DNA of 64,000 nucleotides from Rahnella bruchi (GTDB lineage: Bacteria > Pseudomonadota > Gammaproteobacteria > Enterobacterales > Enterobacteriaceae): contig NZ_QZWI01000004.1 in assembly GCF_003614975.1 (NCBI RefSeq), forward strand, positions 62,001 to 126,000, written 5' to 3'. This document shows positions 57,162-64,000 of the stretch, in pieces (position 1 is the stretch's first letter; each line of letters begins with the position of its first letter). The notes below the pieces were generated by a model. The model ran no database searches and had not been told where the DNA came from. It worked only from the letters and a program-made list of their open reading frames with translations. Both the position numbers and the translations under genes were made by a program.

Positions 57162-60100
57162 GTGAACACCGGCGCCAAAATGCATTTCTCTCTCAACCGG
57201 CTGGCCCTGACGTTAGGGCTGGCGCTGCTGGCTGCGCCCGCGATGTCAGCAGCGGAGGTTTCCCCCGAACAGTGGCTGCTGGAGCAGGTACGTATCGGGG
57301 AGGCCAGCCATCAGGATGATTTAGTGCGCCAGTCGCTCTTTCGCCTCGAACTGATGGACCCGCAAAATCCTAAGGTGCTTTCAGCCCGTTTACGTCTGCT
57401 ACTGCGTGAAGGGGATCAGGCCAAAGCGCAGCAGCAACTGGAAAAAATCAAACAGATTGCGCCAGGTTCTGACGATTACCGGCAGGCTGAACTCAGCCTG
57501 AAAATTGCTTCACCACAGATGCAGCAAAAGCTGCAACAGACGCGTCTGCTGGCAACAGCAGGACGACTGGATGAGGCCAAAAAACAGTACGATGAACTGT
57601 TTGGCGGTCAGCCGCCGACGCTGGATCTGGCCGTTGAATACTGGCAACTGATTGCCCGTCTTCCGGGGCAAAAAGCCCGCGCACAGGCGCAGCTTCAGGC
57701 ACTGAATAACCAGTATCCCGGCGATGTACAACTGCGGCTGCAACTGGCGCAGATGGCCTTCGAACAGGGTGATAACGCCAAAGCCGTGGGGCTGATTAAA
57801 CAGATTGCTGCCACCAACGAAGGGCGTTCATCCGCCGCAGATTTATGGCTGGCGCGCATTAAAGACCAGCCGGTGAGCAATGCCAGCGTCGATGCCTTGC
57901 AGCAATTTATTGCCACATTTGATACCGGCCCGCAGGTCATTGTGGCTCAGCAGGAACTCCAGCGTCAGCAAGGATTACTGGCCGATCCACGCTATCAGGC
58001 CCGTATCCGTGGTCTGGCGCAGATTGAAAAAGGCGGTTCGACCGGCGCGATTGCGCCGCTGAAACAGGCTTTGCAGGCCACACCAAATGACGCCGAAGTG
58101 CTGGGCGCGATGGGGCTGGCCTATTCCCGCGCCGGTAACCGCCAGCAGGCTCTGACGATGTTCCAGCGTGCTAAAGTGGCGGAAACGGACAGCTATAACA
58201 CCGGAAAATGGAGCAGCCTGATCCAGACGAACAGCTACTGGCTGAAAATCGATCAGGGCGATAAAGCACTAAAAGCCGGACAGTTCGCTCAGGCCGAAGC
58301 GGCGTATCAGCAGGCGCAGCGCCTCGACCCGCGTGACCCGTGGGCACCCATCGGGCTGGGTGATGTGGCGGTAGCGCGTAAAAACGATCCGCAGGCAGAA
58401 CAGGCTTATCGCCGTGCGCTGATGTTTGAACGTGATAACAGCAGCGCCCAGCGCGGGCTGACCAATATTTATCAGCGGCAGTCACCGCAAAAAGCCCTCG
58501 ATTACATCAACTCTTTACCGGCGGCGTCACGGGCAAAACTCAGTGACAAGCAGCACGGTTTACAAAGCGATCTGCTTACCGCTCAGGCGGAGAAATATGC
58601 CTCCCAACGCAACTGGAATCAGGCGGCAAACCGCTACGCTGAGGTACTAAAACTTAATCCGGACGATGTCTGGGCGACGTATCACTACGCCGATACTCTG
58701 CGGGAAGCGGGCGAACCGGCCAAAGCTGATGCCGTTTTTGCTCAGTTTGCGGCTAAGCATCCTTCCGACCCGCAACAGGTTTACGCCTATTCGCTGTATC
58801 TCTCAGGTTCGGATCGCGATGATGCGGCATTGCGTCATCTGCACACCTTGCCGGAAGCCAAATGGAACGACAACATGCGCGAAATGGCGCAGCGTATCCA
58901 GCTGGATAAAACGCTCACCGCGATTGATACCTCGCTGGCGTCGGGCAACACCACGCAGGCGAAACAGGAATTACAACAGGCCAATCTGCAGGGGCTGAGT
59001 CTTAATCAGCAGCGGCGTGTGGCAATGGCGTGGCGGGATGTCGGTGAAACCACCAAAGCCGCTTCGCTGTTACAACCGCTGAAAGTTGCCGCCGCGTCAC
59101 AACCCGCCGGGCAAGACAAAGCGCTGATTTATCGCAATGCTGCCAACGTTGAACAACAGCTCGGTCAGCCAAATCTGGCATTGCAGGATTATCAGCAGGC
59201 GATGGTCGCCAGCGGGATCACCGATAAAGTGCCGCAGGACAATGACGGTTATACACGACTGACGCGTAACAATGCCGGTGATGACTGGCTCAAACGTGGC
59301 ATCCGTTCTGATGCGCATGATTTGTACCGCCAGCAGGATGTGAATTTCACCGTAGATACAGATTCCTGGACTTCGAGCGGAACGCCGGGAAAATCAGATC
59401 TCACCGCGAACACCACCATGTTTCAGGCCGATATGCCGGTTTATCAGGGCCGCGGATTCCTGCGTGCCGACTGGGTGCGTATGGATGCCGGAACGTTCGA
59501 CAATGAAAACGGCAACTATGAGGCAAGCTTCGGCACGTGTAGTGATCAGAGCTGCCGCAGTTACCGCAGCCAGACAGCGAATGGCCTCAGTCTGGGCGCA
59601 GGCTGGGAAAATGACAAATGGAAAGGGGACCTGGGAACCACGCCACTGGGCTTCCCGGTCGTCAACTGGGTCGGCGGACTGGCTTACAGCGGTGACTGGG
59701 ACAAGATTGGCTGGACGACAACCGTCTCCCGCCGTCCGATTTCCAGCTCGTTACTTTCGTTTGCCGGAGCAAAAGATCCGGGCACAGGAACTACCTGGGG
59801 GGGCGTTATCGCCACCGGTGGCAGCCTGGGTTTAAGTTACGATCAGGGACAGGCAAACGGCGTATGGGCTGACCTGAGCGCGCATAAGCTGACCGGTAAA
59901 AATGTCGAAGACAATACCCGCGAGCGTTTGATGGGAGGGTATTACTACAAAGTCATCAATGAGGATAACCGCCGGGCGACCGTCGGCCTGAGTTCGATGG
60001 TCTGGCATTACCAGAAAGATCTCAGCGGTTATACGCTGGGACAGGGCGGTTATTATAGTCCGCAGCAATATTTCTCACTCTCTGTGCCGGTCAATTATCG

Positions 60101-60452
60101 CCAGCGCACTGAGAACTGGTCATGGCAGCTGGGGGGCTCGGTATCCTGGTCCCGTTCTTCGACCAGCGATCAAAAGCGTTATCCGATTCAAAACCTGATC
60201 CCTGATTCATTACCGGATAAAAGCGCTATCGAAACCGGCAGCAGCGGTTCTGGTTTTGGTTACACGCTTCAGGCCCTGGTGGAGCGCCGCATCAGTTCTC
60301 ACTGGACCGTCGGCGGGGGTATCGATATTCAGCAGGCAAAAGATTACACACCAAGCCATGTCCTGCTTTACGTGAGATATTCAATGAAAGGATGGCAGGG
60401 GGATCTGGATCTGCCGCCGCAACCGTTAGAGCCATATGCGGACTTTAAGTAA
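57162..60452 (+). CDS. bcsC: cellulose export outer-membrane protein BcsC
   Basis: Export protein of 1096 aa. Signal peptide around RLALTLGLALLAAPAMSAAE; then a long TPR superhelix (about residues 30-740) in the periplasm, and a C-terminal 16-strand outer-membrane beta-barrel (BcsC domain, about 770-1096), starting RSDAHDLYRQQDVNFTVDTD and ending EPYADFK. I prefer GTG 57162 with AGGAA 7 nt upstream; an in-frame ATG at 57141 overlaps bcsB by 17 nt. bcsZ, which lies between bcsB and bcsC in E. coli, is missing: bcsB and bcsC are only 4 bp apart. Confidence 0.94.
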   Translation: MNTGAKMHFSLNRLALTLGLALLAAPAMSAAEVSPEQWLLEQVRIGEASHQDDLVRQSLFRLELMDPQNPKVLSARLRLLLREGDQAKAQQQLEKIKQIAPGSDDYRQAELSLKIASPQMQQKLQQTRLLATAGRLDEAKKQYDELFGGQPPTLDLAVEYWQLIARLPGQKARAQAQLQALNNQYPGDVQLRLQLAQMAFEQGDNAKAVGLIKQIAATNEGRSSAADLWLARIKDQPVSNASVDALQQFIATFDTGPQVIVAQQELQRQQGLLADPRYQARIRGLAQIEKGGSTGAIAPLKQALQATPNDAEVLGAMGLAYSRAGNRQQALTMFQRAKVAETDSYNTGKWSSLIQTNSYWLKIDQGDKALKAGQFAQAEAAYQQAQRLDPRDPWAPIGLGDVAVARKNDPQAEQAYRRALMFERDNSSAQRGLTNIYQRQSPQKALDYINSLPAASRAKLSDKQHGLQSDLLTAQAEKYASQRNWNQAANRYAEVLKLNPDDVWATYHYADTLREAGEPAKADAVFAQFAAKHPSDPQQVYAYSLYLSGSDRDDAALRHLHTLPEAKWNDNMREMAQRIQLDKTLTAIDTSLASGNTTQAKQELQQANLQGLSLNQQRRVAMAWRDVGETTKAASLLQPLKVAAASQPAGQDKALIYRNAANVEQQLGQPNLALQDYQQAMVASGITDKVPQDNDGYTRLTRNNAGDDWLKRGIRSDAHDLYRQQDVNFTVDTDSWTSSGTPGKSDLTANTTMFQADMPVYQGRGFLRADWVRMDAGTFDNENGNYEASFGTCSDQSCRSYRSQTANGLSLGAGWENDKWKGDLGTTPLGFPVVNWVGGLAYSGDWDKIGWTTTVSRRPISSSLLSFAGAKDPGTGTTWGGVIATGGSLGLSYDQGQANGVWADLSAHKLTGKNVEDNTRERLMGGYYYKVINEDNRRATVGLSSMVWHYQKDLSGYTLGQGGYYSPQQYFSLSVPVNYRQRTENWSWQLGGSVSWSRSSTSDQKRYPIQNLIPDSLPDKSAIETGSSGSGFGYTLQALVERRISSHWTVGGGIDIQQAKDYTPSHVLLYVRYSMKGWQGDLDLPPQPLEPYADFK

Positions 60453-60501
60453 TGCCAGACCGGGCATTAGGGCGGTTTTCGCTGGCGCGAGGCTTTTCTC
60501 G

Positions 60502-60572
60502 CTTGCAGCGAGAGGGAACGCTTACAGCGAGAGGGAACGCTTGCGCGACAAGGTGAACGCTTGCAGCGAAGG
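60502..60572 (+). repeat. 19-20-bp tandem repeat after bcsC
   Basis: Units of consensus CTTGCAGCGAGAGGGAACG occur at 60502-60520, 60521-60539, 60540-60559 (diverged, 20 bp) and partly at 60560-60572. They begin 50 bp after the bcsC stop and precede dispersed repeat copy C. Confidence 0.85.
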
Positions 60573-60624
60573 CTTGATCGAGACAATTTCGGTTTCTTAA
60601 TAACGGTTATCACCCGGCTTTTCT

Positions 60625-61155
60625 CGCCGAAACCGACCAAAGGAGGAAAGTGCTTTTCCTCCTTTGGATTCCTCCTCGCTTTTCAACAAGTGCTTCGCTC
60701 GCTGGCTATGTTTCAGGTATCGCAGCGACAGGCTGGAAATCTTGCCGCTGCGCGGTTCCTTCTCTCGGTCTTCGAGCCATAGGTCTCGAAGCCGCTCCGT
60801 TCAGCAAGATTTCTGAAACGCCCGCACAATCTTAAATTCAAAAACGGAATGGATTTATCTTTTAGATAAGTGCATTGGCGTGCTCAAAAATGGCACCGAA
60901 TGAACGGTTCGAGACCTGAGGCTCGAAGCCTGAAATGAGGGAATCGCGCAGCGATGACATTTTGCGCCACTCACATATGTACCAGAATATGTCCGTCGCG
61001 CCTGCGTTAGCGCGCAGTAAAAGAGCCGGAGATTCTTAAGAGGCGCGGCGATAGGCGCCTCTTAAGGCCAGTTTGGGTGGCAACCCAAGGTTTTGACGTT
61101 GTGGGCCGACGCCCACGGTTTTGACCTTAAGGCCCGTTTGGGTGGCAACCCAAGG
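60625..61155. repeat. dispersed two-armed hairpin repeat, copy C
   Basis: Non-coding element in the 734-bp gap between converging bcsC and hutG. Hairpins: 60637-60667 (13-bp arms), 60775-60790 region (CTTCGAG..CTCGAAG), 60908-60927 (TTCGAG..CTCGAA), 61036-61065 (TTAAGAGGCG..CGCCTCTTAA), 61101-61117 (GTGGGC..GCCCAC). The right end carries GTTTGGGTGGCAACCCAAGG twice, at 61071-61090 and 61136-61155. The whole element aligns with the reverse of copy A and the forward strand of copy B. Short open frames here are repeat-derived and not called. Confidence 0.9.
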
Positions 61156-61186
61156 TTTAGCCCTTCGCGGCCAGCGAAAAGCGAGA

Positions 61187-62023
61187 TTAAACAGCGCCCT
61201 GTTTATACCTGTCTTCCCCCCATCTCACCATTCCCTCCAGCAACTGCTTCAGCAACTCCTGGAGTGCAGCCGCCTTATCAGGCGCAAAGGCGAAAGGTTC
61301 GATCTCTTCCATGTAATTCACCTGCGCCAGTTCAAGCTGAACGGCGTGAATATCCCTGTCCGGCTGGCCGTAAGCGCGGGTGATGTAACCGCCTTTGAAG
61401 CGGCCATTGAGCACATGACTGAAACGGGTTTGCTGTTGACAGGTACGTTCGAGAATTTCACTCAGAGCCGGTGAGCAGCTGGCGCCGCTGTGAGTGCCAA
61501 GATTCAAATCCGGAAGCTGCCCGTCGAACAAGCGTGGGATCACCGAGGCAATAGAGTGCGCATCAAACAGTAACGCATAGCCAAATTCCTGCTTTAAACG
61601 TGTCAGTTCAGCGTGAATTTTCTGATGATACGGCTGCCAGATTTGATCAAGATACAGCTGGCGTTGCGCATCAGTCGGGGTCATTCCCGGTTTAAAGGTA
61701 TCGCGTCCGTCAAATAACGTATCGGGATACAGGCCGGTTGTCGCGGTGGTATACAGGGGTTTATCGTCTGAAGGCCGGTTCAGGTCGATAACAAAACGCG
61801 AATACTGACCGACCAGAATGCTGGCACCGAGCGATCGTGCAAAATCGTACAACTGTGGAATATGCCAGTCGGTATCGGAAAGTGGCAGGGCAGCATCACT
61901 CAGGCCGCTGGCAACTTCTGGCGTCAGATGCGTACCGGCATGGGGAATGCTGATTAACAGGGGCGCGGTGCCGGAGATAAACTGGTAAGGCTCAGCGATA
62001 ACAGTGTCGGTTGACGGGCTCAT
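61187..62023 (-). CDS. hutG: N-formylglutamate deformylase
   Basis: Last step of the formate-releasing histidine degradation route: hydrolyses N-formyl-L-glutamate to glutamate and formate, 278 aa. Family segments: [47 protein letters not shown] and [16 protein letters not shown], with the histidines of HAGTH and DAHS likely metal ligands. It overlaps hutI by 4 nt (ATGA). Repeat C lies beyond its stop. Confidence 0.94.
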   Translation of the reverse strand: MSPSTDTVIAEPYQFISGTAPLLISIPHAGTHLTPEVASGLSDAALPLSDTDWHIPQLYDFARSLGASILVGQYSRFVIDLNRPSDDKPLYTTATTGLYPDTLFDGRDTFKPGMTPTDAQRQLYLDQIWQPYHQKIHAELTRLKQEFGYALLFDAHSIASVIPRLFDGQLPDLNLGTHSGASCSPALSEILERTCQQQTRFSHVLNGRFKGGYITRAYGQPDRDIHAVQLELAQVNYMEEIEPFAFAPDKAAALQELLKQLLEGMVRWGEDRYKQGAV

Positions 62024-63282
62024 AAACGAAACTCTCCTCGGACTTCTCCACGAAAGACAACGGTGCAGGGCAGCTGACCGCCCAGCCAGTAAACCAGTTC
62101 AGCAGGACGCGACAGCGGCCAGTGAATGAAATCTGCGACTTTTCCCGCTTCCAGCGTGCCATGCGTTTGCTGTAAACCCAGTGCACGCGCACCATGGCAG
62201 GTGATCCCCGCCAGCGCTTCTTCCGGCGTCAGGCGGAACAACGTACAGCCCATGTTCAGCATCAGACGCAGGGAAAGCGCGGGAGATGTGCCGGGATTGG
62301 CATCACTGGCCAGCGCCATTGGCACGTTATATTTGCGAAACGCATCAACAGGCGGGCATTGCGTCTCACGCAGTAAATAATAGGCACCGGGTAATAAAAC
62401 AGCGACGGTGCCGTTGGCGGCCATTGCCTGTGCATCTTCCGCGGTGGCATATTCCAGATGATCGGCGGATAACGCCTGGTGCCGAGCTGCCAGTGCGCTG
62501 CCATGCAGGGACGAGAGCTGTTCGGCGTGCAGCTTGACCGGTAATCCCAGGGCTTGTGCGGCGACAAAAACCCGTTCCACCTGTTCCGGGGAGAACGCAA
62601 GATGTTCACAAAAGGCATCCACCGCATCGGCCAGATTTTCACCGGCGACCACCGGCAACAGGGTTTCGCAGATCATCGCAATATAATCATCCGCCCGGCC
62701 TTTGAATTCCGGCGGCAGGGCGTGAGCGGCCAGGCAGGTGGATTTCACCTCGACCGGCAACATAACGCCCAGACGGCGGATAACCCGCAGCATCTTCAGT
62801 TCACTTTCGATACTGAGCCCGTAGCCGGATTTAATCTCAACGCAGGTGACGCCTTCGGCGAGCAGCGGCTGTAAGCGAAACAGCGCCTGTGCCAGCAGCT
62901 CGTCTTCAGTGGCCTCGCGGGTCGCATTGACGGTCGATAAAATCCCGCCACCGGCAGCCGCGATGTCAGCATAACTTACGCCGTTCAGGCGCTGTTCAAA
63001 TTCCGCGCTGCGGTCGCCGCCAAATACCAGATGGGTGTGACAATCCACGAAACCCGGCGTGATGATGCCGCCTTCAAATTCATGCACTTTTGCACCGGGG
63101 AAATCCGGGCAGTCCGCTGCGCTGCCGGTCCAGACAATTTTGCTGCCGGTGACCGCAATCGCGCCGTTTTCAATCAGGTTGTAATGCCCCTCACGCATGG
63201 TCACCAGTGTGGCGCCGCGCCATACGCTGTGACAGTCGGAAGGCGGTTCGGAGGAAATCTGTGGGGAAAGGGCTACCGGCAT
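62020..63282 (-). CDS. hutI: imidazolonepropionase
   Basis: Amidohydrolase opening the imidazolone ring to N-formimino-L-glutamate, 420 aa. Metal-binding motif [13 protein letters not shown] (about 78-90), [24 protein letters not shown] and [20 protein letters not shown] match the family. I start at ATG 63282 (GGAG 6 nt upstream). A longer frame from TTG 63318 would place the start inside a HutC-type operator and is unlikely. It overlaps hutG; hutH and hutU are not in the window. Confidence 0.93.
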   Translation of the reverse strand: MPVALSPQISSEPPSDCHSVWRGATLVTMREGHYNLIENGAIAVTGSKIVWTGSAADCPDFPGAKVHEFEGGIITPGFVDCHTHLVFGGDRSAEFEQRLNGVSYADIAAAGGGILSTVNATREATEDELLAQALFRLQPLLAEGVTCVEIKSGYGLSIESELKMLRVIRRLGVMLPVEVKSTCLAAHALPPEFKGRADDYIAMICETLLPVVAGENLADAVDAFCEHLAFSPEQVERVFVAAQALGLPVKLHAEQLSSLHGSALAARHQALSADHLEYATAEDAQAMAANGTVAVLLPGAYYLLRETQCPPVDAFRKYNVPMALASDANPGTSPALSLRLMLNMGCTLFRLTPEEALAGITCHGARALGLQQTHGTLEAGKVADFIHWPLSRPAELVYWLGGQLPCTVVFRGEVRGEFRL

Positions 63283-63305
63283 GACAGGCTCCAGGCTGAA
63301 TTCAT

Positions 63306-63318
63306 CTTGTATAGACAA
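63306..63318. promoter_or_regulatory. HutC-type operator upstream of hutI
   Basis: CTTGT-ATA-GACAA is an inverted repeat 24 bp before the chosen hutI start. On the hutI strand it reads TTGTCTATACAAG, like the TGTNTATACA core of known hut operators. The neighbouring regulator gene is hutC. Confidence 0.6.
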
Positions 63319-63451
63319 CTAAAGTCAACCTAACGCATAACCTGTAAACCGGCAAGGCAGCCAGCGATAGTTTTTTCTTATTACGAGACGTCTTCCAAAA
63401 TTTGAACGAAGAGATAGCGGCTATTCAAAGCCGCTATTAAGGTGTGCCGGG

Positions 63452-64000
63452 TCAGCCGTGGCTGGTGAAACGTCCGAATAACTGATAGCGGGAACCCGGA
63501 TAAATCAGGCGCGCAGAAGTGACTACGCGGCTGCCGCTCCAGGTACGGCGATGGATCAGGAGGCAAGGCTCATGCTCGTTCAGTTGCAACAATTCGCGCT
63601 GCTCATCGCTGGCGCTGATCGCTTCAACGCGATGTTCACCCGCTGTCAGGGGGGCAATTTCCATCAGGTAGGTATAAGGCGTCTGCTTGTTCAGCACCTG
63701 TTGCAGATAATCAGGTGCGGTTTCGGGATTCACAAACCGGTCTTCGATTTGCACCGGCACGCTGTTTTCGTAATGCACAATCTGCGAATAAAACAGCAGG
63801 GTGCCGGTAGCAATTCCCAGCTGAAGCGCCTGATCGGCATTTGCCAGACGAGCCTCGCACACCAGAATTTTGCTGTCGTGGCGATGCCCGCGCTGCGCAA
63901 TTTCATCGGCAATGTTATGCACTTCCAACATCGGGGTGTAGGCCTTGGCTTCGGCAACAAAAGTGCCGACCCCCTGCATGCGGATCAAAAAGCCTTCGCT
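63452..64000 (-). CDS. hutC: histidine utilisation repressor HutC, partial
   Basis: GntR-family repressor of hut genes whose inducer is urocanate. Only the C-terminal about 182 residues are in the window; they include the UTRA ligand domain (EDRFVNPETAPDYLQQVL, HRVEAISASDEQRELL, CLLIHRRTWSGSRVVTSARLIYPGSRYQLFGRF in parts). The start and the N-terminal helix-turn-helix lie beyond the right edge; the last bases read SEGFLIRMQGVGTFV, the end of the DNA-binding domain. It is upstream of and co-directional with hutIG, separated by 133 bp that hold the operator. Confidence 0.9.
   Translation of the reverse strand, partial: SEGFLIRMQGVGTFVAEAKAYTPMLEVHNIADEIAQRGHRHDSKILVCEARLANADQALQLGIATGTLLFYSQIVHYENSVPVQIEDRFVNPETAPDYLQQVLNKQTPYTYLMEIAPLTAGEHRVEAISASDEQRELLQLNEHEPCLLIHRRTWSGSRVVTSARLIYPGSRYQLFGRFTSHG

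Noticed and set aside
63283-63318. TTG start 12 codons upstream for hutI
   Set aside because: It would start inside the HutC-type operator and has no ribosome-binding site, whereas ATG 63282 has GGAG at good spacing.
1-64000. CRISPR arrays, tRNA or rRNA genes, phage or complete insertion sequences
   Set aside because: I looked for regular direct repeats with spacers, cloverleaf-type sequences and transposase or integrase motifs and found none; the repeats present are the families listed.

Overview
The window is about 53% G+C chromosomal DNA from a gram-negative gammaproteobacterium of the order Enterobacterales. Gene content and order (ychO-narL-narX-narK; ydgK-rsxABCDGE-nth; ynfM/ynfL-mlc-ynfK; a complete ara cluster; bcsGFE/bcsRQABC; hutC-hutIG) and the protein sequences, compared from memory, fit a Yersiniaceae-type organism such as Rahnella or a close relative. 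The genus is an inference. I see no rRNA, tRNA, CRISPR array, phage or intact insertion sequence.

Layout. 1-9.5 kb: end of a gluconate dehydrogenase operon, the inverse autotransporter YchO, the nitrate sensor-regulator pair NarX-NarL with the nitrate/nitrite transporter NarK, an esterase with a LysR regulator, and a YjjA-like secreted protein. 9.5-18 kb: nth and the Rsx (Rnf-type) membrane electron-transfer operon, ydgK, and the C4-dicarboxylate carrier DcuC. 18-26 kb: an FAD monooxygenase behind a Fur-box-like palindrome, then a six-gene operon (GntR regulator, PLP-dependent lyase, CUT1 sugar-type ABC importer) whose substrate I cannot name. 26-32 kb: YnfM/YnfL, the glucose repressor Mlc, a BioD paralogue and a DHA2 drug-efflux-type carrier. 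32-36 kb: an ABC importer of the AfuA/FbpA class. 36-45 kb: arabinose genes araBA, araFGH and araC in one cluster, without araD. 45-47 kb: uxuA and a divergent FadR-type regulator. 47.5-60.5 kb: the cellulose synthesis locus bcsGFE/bcsRQABC, without bcsZ. 61-64 kb: the end of a histidine-utilisation locus.

How the parts work together. NarX-NarL, FNR-type sites, NarK, DcuC and gluconate dehydrogenase serve respiration. Mlc, CRP-like sites, the ara and uxu genes, hut and two ABC importers serve scavenging of plant-type sugars and amino acids. The bcs genes make (probably phosphoethanolamine-modified) cellulose.

Between the genes lie several repeat families. Three related elements of about 0.45-0.55 kb (near 35.7-36.2, 47.0-47.5 and 60.6-61.2 kb) are built of two inverted arms full of hairpins, some showing compensatory base changes. 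Two of them, in the same orientation, bracket the bcs locus; the third sits directly after araA where araD would be expected. A 121-bp element with imperfect terminal inverted repeats lies between araF and araG. C-rich/G-rich hairpins occupy four of the seven convergent gene junctions.
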